Origin: VRUG01 sp965372745 | GTDB taxonomy: Bacteria; Planctomycetota; Phycisphaerae; Sedimentisphaerales; Anaerobacaceae | NCBI GenBank assembly: GCA_965372745.1 | Contig: CBDVDM010000001.1 | Coordinates: 124,001-188,000, forward strand | Length of the DNA stretch: 64,000 nucleotides | Direction: 5' to 3' | In this document: piece after piece, positions 37,188-46,471 of the stretch | Numbering within the stretch: position 1 is the first letter of the stretch | Layout: the number at the start of each line of letters is the position of its first letter | The notes under the pieces: model-generated | The model's input: only the letters and a program-made list of their open reading frames with translations | Told to the model about the DNA's origin: nothing | The model's database searches: none | Translations under genes and position numbers: made by a program

Positions 37188-40100
37188 ATGGCGAGGAAAA
37201 GATTGAATAAAAAAGTTGCTATTATTGGTTCAGCAACGTTTATTTTTGTCCTGGTTCTTATTATTGGTGTGATTTTATATCTAAGCCAGGACCCGGAAAA
37301 GTTCATCAAAGACGGTGATTTGCTTTTGCAGCAGGCGCAAGAGGAGACGGATGAAGAATTGAAGGACGAAAAGTATCAAAAAGTTGCATATAATTATCAT
37401 AAGGCAAGAGGTCTTGCAAAAAGCGATAAGCTTAGAATCGACATACTTTTTAAACTTGCTGACCTGTATATCGAGATTGACGAATGGATGAATGCCATGG
37501 GATGCTGGAACAAGATAATCTCGATAGAACCGGAGAACATGAAAGCACGCTTTAACAAGTTAAAATACGTATACATCGTAGCCGACAGCGGCCTGGCACA
37601 GGTATGGCAGGATGTGGATTCAGCTGCTTCAGATTTCTTGGAAATAATTGATGAAGATGTATACGATGAAGATATTGCTCAGTGGGATTGTTTTACTGTA
37701 ACTCAGGCTCCACCTGTTCCACTGAAGTTGGGACCTTGTTTGTATTTATTCAGGGGCAGAGCTGCTTATGAAACAGCCAGAAGAGGCGCATTGACCGATC
37801 CGAACGAATCACTGGTTAAAGCTGTTAATGACATGGAAAAAGTGCTTCAGTTACAACCTGACAATATTGACGCTTATATGTATTTGTCCGAAACGATGCT
37901 CGAAAAAGGCAGTCTTTTGGTTTCCGAAGGTAATCTGGAAGCAAGAGATAAGGCAGTAGAACAGGCAAAGGAATTTTTGGAAAAAGCTGTTGAAATCAGT
38001 GATAACCCAAGAGCACACATTAACCTGATTAAAATGAAATTTAAAATTGACAGGACTATGGGAAAAGAGAAAATTCTGGCGCTTGAACCCGAATACCTGG
38101 AACTTGTTCAGAAATTTAGTTCGAATGCTGAAGCATATAATGCTTTGTCTGAGTATTATCTTTATCAGCAGTTAAGAGTTGACCATTTGGAAAAGGCCCT
38201 GGATGCGATTCAAAAAGCTATTGAATTGGACAGGGAAAACGTAAGCTACGCCTTAGCTGCCACAAATATATACTATCGCAGGTATTTTTTGTCTGGTGAA
38301 AAGGAGTTGCTGGAAAAAGCAATAAAAGTAGTCGAGAATGCCCTTGCCTTTCCGGGTGCACAGGAGAGCCGGGGGCCGAGAAGCTGGGTTAATAAATCGT
38401 CGAGAACATCATTGTATACTCTTTTAGCTATGTGCAACATTGAGCAGATTGTTGAAGCCGAAGAGTTGAGTATAGATGAAGATACAAAAAAGAGATTATT
38501 AACAGATGCTGAAAACGCTGTTCATCAGATTGAGCAGCTTATGGGCAGTGGTGAGGATCCAAGAGTAGTTAAATGGCAGGGGATGCTTGAGTTGGCGAAG
38601 GGAAATAGGAAAGAGGCTGTAAAAAAACTCTATGCAACCTACGAGCACTATAAAGCATCTATAAAAAACCCTGCACAGATGGATGCACATCTTGCCTACG
38701 CTCTGGGACAGATTTTTCAAAATACGCGGGAAATTGGTGCAAACCTTGAGTATTCTACGAGTGCTCTTAACGCATATTTTTTCCTGACTAAGCCGAAGGC
38801 TATACTTGATCATGCAGATATTCTACTTAAATTAGAGCAGTATAATAGAGTTTTGAACATGATAGACTTATATGAAAATAGCTTTGCCCCGGATAAAAGA
38901 AGCAAAGTGCTTCGTATTGGTTCTTACATTGGCGCAGGCCAGTTTGACCAGGCAGTACAGGAGTTAGAAAAGGCAGAGTTGGAGGAGGCAAGTGAAATTA
39001 AATTAAAGTTCATGCTGATACGGGTCAGGATGAAACGTGCCAGGACAGCAGCGATGCGTCAACAGGTTCGGGATAAACCTTTGAGGTCCGGAGAAACTGC
39101 CGAGCATGACCAAACCGCCGAGCGGTTAATGATTGATGAATTGAAAGACTATAGGAGGGATTATGCTCAATTGTTAGGCAAGCTGCTGGCCGTAGAACCA
39201 AATGCGGTTAATATAAGTGATATTATTTATATTTGTGATTATTATATTACTGAAGGGCAGCTTAACGAGGCTCGGAATGTTATTGAAAAATTCTTAGGAT
39301 ATTTCCCTGAACATATTACCGCACAGGTTTATTCACGGGTGCTTAATGAGCCTGATCCTGCAAACATTTCACTGCAACAGCGTAATGAAATCGAAAAACA
39401 GGTTATAGAAACTATTGACGATCCGACAAATAGGGCCTTGAATTTAGGTATGTTTCATTTGCGTGCAAATGAACCGAATGAGGCAATGGAATTATTCAAA
39501 GAGATAGCTGATCTAAAGCAGATTCAGCAACAGCCTGACATTGAGTTAACGGGTTCACAGCGTATGGCCATAAGATATCTGTTTGATATAGCATTTGCAA
39601 AGAAAGACTGGAACACCGCAGAACAGGTTGTTGATATTGCTCGACGGTTGGATTTTGATGGGTGTGAGGGCAATTTCTTTGATGGCCGTTTGATTATGGC
39701 CAAAACTGTGGAAGCTGATGAGCAGGATGTACGAATAGAATCTTTAAAGAAGGCCATAGCAAAATTTGATGATTGTTTGCAGCAAAGACCTGTTTTTTCG
39801 CAGTGTTATTTGTTTAGAAGCAGAGTTAATAATGCTTTGGGAAATGAACACGCTGCTATCGAAGATGCCAAAAAAGCGGTAGCTATGAACCCTCTCGATG
39901 GAGATATTGCCAAGCAACTGGCATTTGTGCTTTATCAGCTAAACCGGAAACTTGGTGATACCGTAACTTATGACCAGGTAATCGAAACTAAAGCTGCTTT
40001 GGCCAGGGCATTGAAAACAAATCCTAAGGATATCCAGTTGCTGAGTTTTTACGCTGAATATATAAGCGACGAAAATCCAGAAGAGGCCATATCAATTCGG

Positions 40101-42083
40101 CAAAATTTACTAAGTGCTGTTCCAACTCTGCAAAATGCGGTACTGCTGGGAAGGCTTGCAATGAGAGTTGCACAGAATGAAATTGATTCGGAACGTCAAC
40201 AGACACTGCATGATATAGCAGGGGCAGCTTTTGAACAGGCAAGGCAAATAGAGCCGGATTCTAAGGAAATGCTTGCCAGTTATGCAAGGTATTTTGAGGT
40301 CATAGGACGTGGAGAAAAGGCTGCTCAGTTGTTATCAGGATCGCAGAATAGGAAGTTGTTATGGCAGTATTATTACCAAAGCGGCCAGCTTGAACAGGCG
40401 AAGAGTATTTTGGAGCAGTTATACAAGACTGATCAAAAAGATATCGCTATTATTAGAGGACTCCTGCTTGTTGCGATACAGGAAAAAGATGCCGAATCGG
40501 CAAAGAACTATTCTGAGAAGCTTATAGCATTTGATGACAGCATGGGAAATTTAATTTACCAGATTCGTGTTTACCTGACAATTGGGCTTATAGAAGAAAC
40601 AGAAAATAAACTGCAAAGCTTCAAAGAAAAGTATCCTGACAATTCTGAGATATTATTGTTTGAGGCCTGGCTGAGAATGAAACAGGGGCAGATAGCTGAT
40701 TCTCTGGCACTTGTAAATAGAACTCTCGAAGCTGACCCTGAAAATGCTAAAGCATGGCTGTTGCGCGGTGAGGCGAATCGTTACATGGGAGATTATGCCA
40801 AGGCTATCATTGATATTAAGAGAAGCAAGGCTTTGGAAAATGAGCCTTCTACCAGAATTGCACTGGCAAAGACTTATCTGAAGATGGATCTGGCAGAAGA
40901 TGCGATAACGGAGCTTAAAAACACGGTTGATGACCCAAAAGCTCCTCCTGAGACGCGATTGTTACTTGAGCAGACGTATCAGCATCTGGGAAGAACAGAT
41001 GATATGATAAAGTTCTACAGGGAAACCTTGGAAAAATTCCCTGACAGTGTGGTTTGGAATAACAAAGCAGCTGCATTTGCTGCGACAGTAAGAGATTTGG
41101 AATGGGCAGAAAAATTATATAAACATGCTTATGACAATGCAGACGAGAAAACACAAGGTAGAAGAACTGCATTCAATGGATATTTAAATGTACTTCTTGC
41201 AAGGAGAAAGATGGACAAGATGCTTGCAGAAGCTGCAAAGCATGTCGATACTGATCTTGCACCTGTGGCTTTTGGGATGATGGCGGAGGCAAAATTGAAA
41301 TTGGGAGACAGGCAAACTGCGGTTGACTATTATCGAAAAGCAATAGATAAAGCAGGGGCTAATGATGCACTTATAGCTGGAATTTTACGGTCAATGTTCC
41401 AGATGCTTGGAGGTAAAGAAGTGTTAAGGTATTGTGATGCGAAACTGCGGGCCGAACCGGATTCACTTGCTGCCAATGTGGCTATGTTTAATCTGGCAAA
41501 AATGAATGGTGAGTTTAACAAGGCTTTGGATTATGTCGAAAAATGTATGAAAATAGCAGAGGACGATGAATCTCTTTGGCTTGAGTATTCCATACAAAAA
41601 GCGATGGTTTTGCAGAGAGCGTATATGCGAACTTCCGATAATAGTTACCTTCAAAAGGCTATTGAACAATATGAAAGTCTCTTGGAAAAAATGCCGAACA
41701 ATATATCTATATTGAATAATCTGGCATATATGTTGGCAGACAATGATGAGCAATTGGATAAAGCGCTAAAATATGCAGGACGTGTTTATGAACTTACATC
41801 AAGTAACCCGGATTATTTGGATACTTACGCCTATGTACTATATAAGAACGGAAAATATAAGAGAGCTGATGAAATCATTAACAGTGCAATACAACAGATC
41901 GAGAATACTGAAATGTTTGCTCTGGCAGAGATGTACGAGCACTTAGGTATGATAAAAAGTGCCCTTGGAGAAAAAACTTCGGCACTGGAAGCGTATAAAC
42001 AAGCGTTAGATGTAGGAGAAAAAAGATTATCTGATACAGCAAAAGAGCGGATAAAACAGGCTGTCGATAATCTTTCATATTGA
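37188..42083 (+). CDS. Giant membrane-anchored TPR protein of the exosortase/EPS locus
   Basis: The protein has 1631 residues. One N-terminal membrane helix (VAIIGSATFIFVLVLIIGVILYL, about 10-32) is followed by at least 25 TPR-type helix pairs to the C-terminus, for example YLYQQLRVDHLEKALDAIQ, AKAWLLRGEANRYMGDYAKA, and SILNNLAYMLADNDEQLDKA near the end. Long TPR proteins (PrsT-like) recur in PEP-CTERM/exosortase loci and are thought to scaffold the export machine. AGGA precedes ATG 37188. It is 31 bp after the EpsI-like gene and 64 bp before the chain-length/kinase gene. It is much longer than PrsT as usually described (about 900 residues), so its exact equivalence is uncertain. Confidence 0.88.
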   Translation: MARKRLNKKVAIIGSATFIFVLVLIIGVILYLSQDPEKFIKDGDLLLQQAQEETDEELKDEKYQKVAYNYHKARGLAKSDKLRIDILFKLADLYIEIDEWMNAMGCWNKIISIEPENMKARFNKLKYVYIVADSGLAQVWQDVDSAASDFLEIIDEDVYDEDIAQWDCFTVTQAPPVPLKLGPCLYLFRGRAAYETARRGALTDPNESLVKAVNDMEKVLQLQPDNIDAYMYLSETMLEKGSLLVSEGNLEARDKAVEQAKEFLEKAVEISDNPRAHINLIKMKFKIDRTMGKEKILALEPEYLELVQKFSSNAEAYNALSEYYLYQQLRVDHLEKALDAIQKAIELDRENVSYALAATNIYYRRYFLSGEKELLEKAIKVVENALAFPGAQESRGPRSWVNKSSRTSLYTLLAMCNIEQIVEAEELSIDEDTKKRLLTDAENAVHQIEQLMGSGEDPRVVKWQGMLELAKGNRKEAVKKLYATYEHYKASIKNPAQMDAHLAYALGQIFQNTREIGANLEYSTSALNAYFFLTKPKAILDHADILLKLEQYNRVLNMIDLYENSFAPDKRSKVLRIGSYIGAGQFDQAVQELEKAELEEASEIKLKFMLIRVRMKRARTAAMRQQVRDKPLRSGETAEHDQTAERLMIDELKDYRRDYAQLLGKLLAVEPNAVNISDIIYICDYYITEGQLNEARNVIEKFLGYFPEHITAQVYSRVLNEPDPANISLQQRNEIEKQVIETIDDPTNRALNLGMFHLRANEPNEAMELFKEIADLKQIQQQPDIELTGSQRMAIRYLFDIAFAKKDWNTAEQVVDIARRLDFDGCEGNFFDGRLIMAKTVEADEQDVRIESLKKAIAKFDDCLQQRPVFSQCYLFRSRVNNALGNEHAAIEDAKKAVAMNPLDGDIAKQLAFVLYQLNRKLGDTVTYDQVIETKAALARALKTNPKDIQLLSFYAEYISDENPEEAISIRQNLLSAVPTLQNAVLLGRLAMRVAQNEIDSERQQTLHDIAGAAFEQARQIEPDSKEMLASYARYFEVIGRGEKAAQLLSGSQNRKLLWQYYYQSGQLEQAKSILEQLYKTDQKDIAIIRGLLLVAIQEKDAESAKNYSEKLIAFDDSMGNLIYQIRVYLTIGLIEETENKLQSFKEKYPDNSEILLFEAWLRMKQGQIADSLALVNRTLEADPENAKAWLLRGEANRYMGDYAKAIIDIKRSKALENEPSTRIALAKTYLKMDLAEDAITELKNTVDDPKAPPETRLLLEQTYQHLGRTDDMIKFYRETLEKFPDSVVWNNKAAAFAATVRDLEWAEKLYKHAYDNADEKTQGRRTAFNGYLNVLLARRKMDKMLAEAAKHVDTDLAPVAFGMMAEAKLKLGDRQTAVDYYRKAIDKAGANDALIAGILRSMFQMLGGKEVLRYCDAKLRAEPDSLAANVAMFNLAKMNGEFNKALDYVEKCMKIAEDDESLWLEYSIQKAMVLQRAYMRTSDNSYLQKAIEQYESLLEKMPNNISILNNLAYMLADNDEQLDKALKYAGRVYELTSSNPDYLDTYAYVLYKNGKYKRADEIINSAIQQIENTEMFALAEMYEHLGMIKSALGEKTSALEAYKQALDVGEKRLSDTAKERIKQAVDNLSY

Positions 42084-42147
42084 TGGGCTGTTTGGTATAT
42101 GTGTTTTCAAATTTAATACTTAGTAATAAAAGGTATGTGATAGAAAC

Positions 42148-44382
42148 ATGGCGGAGCAGAATCAAAGTATGAATAGAATGGTAAGGCCTCCTGGGTTTGG
42201 ACAGCCTGCAAATACCGCCACATTAACACCAAAGGATATTATTGGCATATTGCGTCGGCACGTATGGTTGATGATTTCTTTGACTATTTTAGGGTTGATA
42301 GTTGGAGGTGTGAGCTGGTATCTTTTACTGAATTATTACCCGCGATATACTGCTTCAACCTATATCAGGGTACTTCCGCCGATGGAAAAGGACCCTTCAG
42401 TTATTGGTGGAACTTTGGTAAACAAAGATATTCAATACGGCCATCGTTTATCAATAGTTCGGCTTATAAAACGGCCTACCACTTTGATGGCATTGATTGA
42501 GAGAGACAAAGTACAGCAGACAAAATGGTTTAAGCAATTCGGAGAGATTAAAGATAAACGTATTGCAAAAGCTGTTAAAAATTTGAAAAAACGTTTTCAT
42601 GTTTATGCAGAAAGAGATGCTGAATTTGCCGTTTTATCTATGGTATGTGGTGACAAAAAAGAAGCAGCGCTGATAGTTAATGAAATGGTGAGAATGTTTC
42701 TTGCATCGCAGGGTTCTTCAAAGAAAAAAGAAGTAGCCGAGAAGTTGGCAAGACGTAATGACCAGCTTGCTCGTGTCGAAACAAATTTAGCAGCAGCAGA
42801 GAGAGCATTGGACGAGGTGCGGAAAAGATGGGGCTTTGCAAATCTTGAAGAAGAGCATTTTGAGTCTACTATCACCAGGAAATTAAATAATCTGGAACTT
42901 GAGCAAAATAAACTTTTTCTGGAAATGTCCGAAGTTGAAGCTTCTGTCGAACGGCTTAGGGCTCAAGCCGTCGGTCCTGTAGTTGAGCAGGTGGCCAGGC
43001 AGGTAGAAACCGATCCAATTACGGTTAATCTTGCCCAACAACTTGCTGCACTGGAAGCGCGTCTTGCCGGCACACTTACGAGATTAGGTGAAAACCATCG
43101 TTCCGTACGCGAATTACAGGAGCAAATGAGAGCAATTGAACAGGAAAGGGTACTCAGAAAAGCGGAAATAGCAGAGCAGGTGAGACAGGCAAATCTTGGA
43201 AATGCACAGGACATGCTGATAGTGCTCCAGAGAAAATATGAGCAGTTGGAGGAAATGCGAAAAGAAGCTATTGCCAAAAAGCAGGACTATGACATGGCAA
43301 GAGTGCAGTATGAACAAAGGGTAGTTATAAGGGATGAAAGAAAAGACAGGCTTAATGAAATAAAGCAATCTATCGAAAAGCTGAAAATAATGCATGATGA
43401 CCCGGAGACACCGAAGGTTCAATTTGCTGGCGATGCACCGGCGCCATTGGAAGTAAGTTTTCCGAAGTGGCAGATGTTTTTCCCGGGCGGGACATTTCTC
43501 GGCTGTTTGTTGGGTATTGGAATTGCTTTCCTGATTGAGATGCTTAACGATTTGGTCCGTACTCCACGGGATGTTGGCAGGTTTCTCCATATTCCGCTTC
43601 TGGGAGTTATCCCGGACGCTGATGAGGATGACCACGCTTACAATGTTGACCAGTATCATGTTTTAAGGCAGGCACCTTATTCATTCGTAAGTGAATCTTA
43701 CAGACGATTCCGTACTAACCTGAAGCTGTCAGACTCAGCAGCTTCTTCAAAGTCTTTTCTTATCAGTAGTGCTGCTGCAGGAGATGGCAGAACTACGGTG
43801 GCGGTTAACCTTGCTACAGCATTTATTGCTGAAGGCAAGAAAGTGCTTCTAATTGACGCTAATTTCTGGAAACCGAGCTTACACACAATTTTCCCGAGCA
43901 ATGCTCATAAGAACGAAGACTCAGCAGAAGCCGAGTCTGGATTCGGTTTAGGTGCACTGCTTGCCGGCCTGTGTGGCTACAAGGAAGTTATTAGACCAGG
44001 TGGTATCGATGGCCTTGATATTATTGATGCAGGTTTGTTGCCTGTAAATCCTGCTGAGTTAATCAGCGGTTCACAGATGCAACAGCTGATTAAACATCAG
44101 CGACAGGTATACGATTATATTATAATTGATGGACCGCCTGTATTGCTCGTTAGTGATATAAAAAATTTGGCCAACTATGTTGATAGCACCATGCTGGTCT
44201 TCAATGCCGCTGCTACAAGGAGAGGTGTTGCTTTAAGAACGATTCGTGAACTTAAAGAAGTGGGCGCCAACGTCGCAGGCTGCGTTCTTATGGCCGTAAA
44301 AACAATAAAGGGCGGATATTTCAGCCAGCAGTTCAAATCTTACAACGAATATCAAAAGGCTCAGCTTGCTCACTCTGTTTAA
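42148..44382 (+). CDS. Wzz/BY-kinase-like polysaccharide co-polymerase with altered Walker A
   Basis: The protein has 744 residues. A Wzz domain (TM1 about 39-61, TM2 near 450-470) encloses a long coiled-coil region (about 190-420). It is followed by a cytoplasmic P-loop domain of the bacterial tyrosine kinase type (about 510-744). The P-loop reads SAAAGDGRTTVAVNLA, so the expected Lys of GxGK(S/T) is Arg548. The Walker A' LLIDAN has Asn in place of the second Asp, while the Walker B IIIDGPPVLLVSDI is normal. The tail has three Tyr (GYFSQQFKSYNEYQ). It probably controls chain length and export of the polysaccharide; kinase activity is doubtful. The epimerase gene follows at 46 bp. Confidence 0.9.
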   Translation: MAEQNQSMNRMVRPPGFGQPANTATLTPKDIIGILRRHVWLMISLTILGLIVGGVSWYLLLNYYPRYTASTYIRVLPPMEKDPSVIGGTLVNKDIQYGHRLSIVRLIKRPTTLMALIERDKVQQTKWFKQFGEIKDKRIAKAVKNLKKRFHVYAERDAEFAVLSMVCGDKKEAALIVNEMVRMFLASQGSSKKKEVAEKLARRNDQLARVETNLAAAERALDEVRKRWGFANLEEEHFESTITRKLNNLELEQNKLFLEMSEVEASVERLRAQAVGPVVEQVARQVETDPITVNLAQQLAALEARLAGTLTRLGENHRSVRELQEQMRAIEQERVLRKAEIAEQVRQANLGNAQDMLIVLQRKYEQLEEMRKEAIAKKQDYDMARVQYEQRVVIRDERKDRLNEIKQSIEKLKIMHDDPETPKVQFAGDAPAPLEVSFPKWQMFFPGGTFLGCLLGIGIAFLIEMLNDLVRTPRDVGRFLHIPLLGVIPDADEDDHAYNVDQYHVLRQAPYSFVSESYRRFRTNLKLSDSAASSKSFLISSAAAGDGRTTVAVNLATAFIAEGKKVLLIDANFWKPSLHTIFPSNAHKNEDSAEAESGFGLGALLAGLCGYKEVIRPGGIDGLDIIDAGLLPVNPAELISGSQMQQLIKHQRQVYDYIIIDGPPVLLVSDIKNLANYVDSTMLVFNAAATRRGVALRTIRELKEVGANVAGCVLMAVKTIKGGYFSQQFKSYNEYQKAQLAHSV

Positions 44383-44428
44383 GCGATAACTACCGGTTAT
44401 ATAATAATACTTTTAGGAATGTAATTTG

Positions 44429-45367
44429 ATGGAGAGATTTTTAGTTACCGGAGGAGCCGGTTTCATCGGCTCGAATATCTGCAGAAAACTCATCTCTCAA
44501 GACTGTTTCGTAAGGGTCATCGACAATCTGCTCACCGGCAAAAAATCGAATCTTGACGACATCATCGATAAAATAGAATTCATCGAAGCTGACATGGGGG
44601 ATGAAGATGTAATCCGTAAAGCTATGAAGGATATTGATATCGTTCTGCACCAGGGCGCACTGCCTTCAGTGCCGAAAAGTATTGACAATCCCGCTGCCAC
44701 CCATAAACACTGCGTCGATGCAACTTTTACAGTTCTTTTAGCTGCCCGTGACATGAAAATAAAACGCCTTGTTTATGCTGCAAGCTCGAGTGCTTACGGT
44801 GACACTCCCGCCTTGCCGAAGGTAGAGACCATGCCGGACAATCCATTGTCACCTTATGCAGCTGCTAAACTGGCAGGGGAATACTACTGCTCGGTTTTTG
44901 CCAAATCTTTTGGCCTTGAAACTATTTCACTGCGTTATTTCAATGTTTTCGGACCGTACCAGGACCCAACAAGCCAGTATGCCGCCGCAATACCTGCCTT
45001 TGTCACTGCTATCTTAAAAAACACTCCTCCGACTATTTACGGTGACGGTGAGCAAAGCAGGGACTTTACACATATTGATAATGTTGTCCAGGCCAATCTC
45101 TTAGCTGCTCGTGCCACTAAAACTGCTGGCGAGGTTGTAAACATCGCCTGTGGCCAAGCTGTGACGGTTAATGAGATTATTCAAATTATCAATGAATTAA
45201 CTGACAGGAATGTCAAACCGATTTATACTGACACTCGTCCAGGCGATGTAAAACATTCTCTTGCAGATATCAGCCTGGCAGAAAAACTTATAGGCTACAA
45301 ACCTGTTATTGATTTCGCTCAAGGCCTGAAACTCGCCATCGAATGGTACAGCAAAAACCTTATATAG
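44429..45367 (+). CDS. UDP-N-acetylglucosamine 4-epimerase-like SDR (WbpP/TviC type)
   Basis: This extended short-chain dehydrogenase of about 312 residues interconverts UDP-hexoses. It shows the NAD motif GGAGFIGSN at residues 7-15, SSSAYGD near 122 with the catalytic Ser/Tyr pair SPYAAAK near 143, RYFNVFGPYQDP near 172, GDGEQSRDF near 207 and GDVKHSLADIS near 272. The last three closely match what I recall of Pseudomonas WbpP and Vi-antigen TviC rather than GalE. ATG 44429 is preferred to TTG 44426. It is the last gene of the exopolysaccharide operon and pairs logically with the UDP-sugar dehydrogenase at 56972 to make oxidised HexNAc precursors. Confidence 0.85.
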   Translation: MERFLVTGGAGFIGSNICRKLISQDCFVRVIDNLLTGKKSNLDDIIDKIEFIEADMGDEDVIRKAMKDIDIVLHQGALPSVPKSIDNPAATHKHCVDATFTVLLAARDMKIKRLVYAASSSAYGDTPALPKVETMPDNPLSPYAAAKLAGEYYCSVFAKSFGLETISLRYFNVFGPYQDPTSQYAAAIPAFVTAILKNTPPTIYGDGEQSRDFTHIDNVVQANLLAARATKTAGEVVNIACGQAVTVNEIIQIINELTDRNVKPIYTDTRPGDVKHSLADISLAEKLIGYKPVIDFAQGLKLAIEWYSKNLI

Positions 45368-45388
45368 TTTAGCCCTGCCATTTTACCT

Positions 45389-45547
45389 GTCCTGAGTTTA
45401 TCGAAGGAATCCGTGAAATCCGTGGCTAACAACTTTAAATTTTGCACTGTGGTTTTTACTTTTAACTTTTAACTTTTTTATCCTGTCATCCTGTCTAAAA
45501 ATCTTCGTGTTCTTCGTGGTTAATTCTCTGTGTCCTCTGTGGCTAAA
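45389..45547. repeat. Stack of short-phrase repeats in the convergent gap
   Basis: Three related phrases follow one another: TCCGTGAAATCCGTGGCTAA (45411-45430), TTCGTGTTCTTCGTGGTTAA (45504-45523) and CTGTGTCCTCTGTGGCTAA (45528-45546). Each is a doubled 9-10-mer ending GTGG(C/T)TAA. Between them lie a TTTTAAC heptamer tract (45456-45480) and CCTGTCATCCTGTC. A CCTGAGTTTATCGAAGG phrase precedes them. No gene is supported here. Confidence 0.7.
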
Positions 45548-45581
45548 CAGATTTTCGCATTGTTTGCGCAAGTCGGAAAAT

Positions 45582-45705
45582 CATACATGTAAATTTGTGC
45601 GCATTTTGGTGCAATTCATGTCAATTCGTGCGCATTTATGCGCATTTTTGTAATTTTTTGTTACTTTTTGCGTGTCTTTTTCGGCAACTTGCGCATTTAA
45701 TCGCG
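45582..45705. repeat. GCGCATTT cluster with a 31-bp partial duplication
   Basis: GCGCATTT occurs at 45599, 45630, 45640 and 45691, that is at steps of 31, 10 and 51 bp. The first two belong to a direct duplication with period 31 (CATGTAAATTTGTGCGCATT against CATGTCAATTCGTGCGCATT). The cluster lies in the gap between convergent genes. Confidence 0.65.
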
Positions 45706-45817
45706 CCCAAACTTTTTATTTCGCCCATTAAATCACTTTGGCAATCTCTTTAAATCCTTCTTTTTCAGCTATAAACCTTCACAGCTAATTTTTTAACGGA
45801 ATTAACACAGGTAGTCG

Positions 45818-46267
45818 TCATTTCTTTTTCTGACAGACATCACAAATCCCCTCAAGATACACGGTTTTTCTCAGTACCGTATACTTTGATTTAATACTTT
45901 CAGGAATCTTGATATTATCAAAAGGTTTATGGTGAAAATCAATAATTTTCCTGCATTTTACACATTTGAAATGCTGATGATTTTTCAACTGGCCGTCAAA
46001 TCGCTTTACTTCACCGGAACCTTCGACAATAAAGGCCTCGCCAATATCAGCTAATGTCAAAAGCGTCCTGTTAACAGTATCCAGTGATATATTTGGTACC
46101 TCTTTTCTGACTTTCTTAAAAACCATTTCGGCAGAAGGGTGTTCTTTCGATTCGAGCAATGTTTTATAAACTGCCAATCGTTGAGGCGTTACTTTCAAGC
46201 CCTTCTCACGGCATATTACCCGAAAAGCTTCAATTTTCACTTTTAATTCATCGCTGTCATTTAACAT
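45818..46267 (-). CDS. Fur-family transcriptional regulator (PerR-like)
   Basis: The protein has 149 residues. A winged-helix DNA-binding half (GLKVTPQRLAVYKTLLESKEHPSAEMVFKKV; SLDTVNRTLLTLADIGE) is followed by a metal-binding dimerisation half with HQHFKCVKCRKIIDFHH (about 97-113) and a C-terminal CDVC. These two CxxC motifs bind structural zinc. The recognition helix reads DTVNRTL rather than the usual ATVYRTL. Sensor type (iron, peroxide or zinc) cannot be fixed, but the anaerobic setting favours PerR or Fur. ATG 46267 has no clear ribosome site. A Fur-box-like word lies about 45 bp upstream and a strong promoter about 345 bp upstream, suggesting autoregulation and a long leader. Confidence 0.9.
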   Translation of the reverse strand: MLNDSDELKVKIEAFRVICREKGLKVTPQRLAVYKTLLESKEHPSAEMVFKKVRKEVPNISLDTVNRTLLTLADIGEAFIVEGSGEVKRFDGQLKNHQHFKCVKCRKIIDFHHKPFDNIKIPESIKSKYTVLRKTVYLEGICDVCQKKK

Positions 46268-46307
46268 AGAATAACATCGCCATCATTTAATGAAATTGTT
46301 AGTCTCT

Positions 46308-46324
46308 AAATATCATTATCGATG
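46308..46324 (-). promoter_or_regulatory. Fur-box-like word upstream of the Fur-family gene
   Basis: On the minus strand ATCGATAATGATATTTA resembles the 7-1-7 Fur core TGATAATnATTATCA at about 10 of 15 positions. A TATAAT lies just upstream (about 46334-46329), so a second promoter and autoregulation here are plausible. Confidence 0.35.
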
Positions 46325-46437
46325 TGCGATTATAACTTCTATGTCTCATTTTTGGTAGAAAATTTATCTTTTACCAAGGTGCTTTGTGGAGAAAAGGCCT
46401 CAATATTTAAATTGTGCCCAAAAACTGCCATATAAAC

Positions 46438-46471
46438 AGATGGAGCCACCCTCCTCCGACCGGCTCCATCT
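46438..46471 (-). other. Perfect 10-bp hairpin in the leader of the Fur-family gene
   Basis: AGATGGAGCC and GGCTCCATCT (46438-46447 and 46462-46471) form a perfect 10-bp stem around a 14-nt loop that on the minus strand is purine-rich (GGTCGGAGGAGGGT). It lies about midway between the strong upstream promoter and the Fur-family start. It could be a small-RNA or leader structure; no known riboswitch was recognised. Confidence 0.5.

Noticed and set aside
43114..43659. Minus-strand 181-codon frame inside the Wzz/BY-kinase gene
   Set aside because: It is a shadow of the coiled-coil coding sequence with no start signal or motif.
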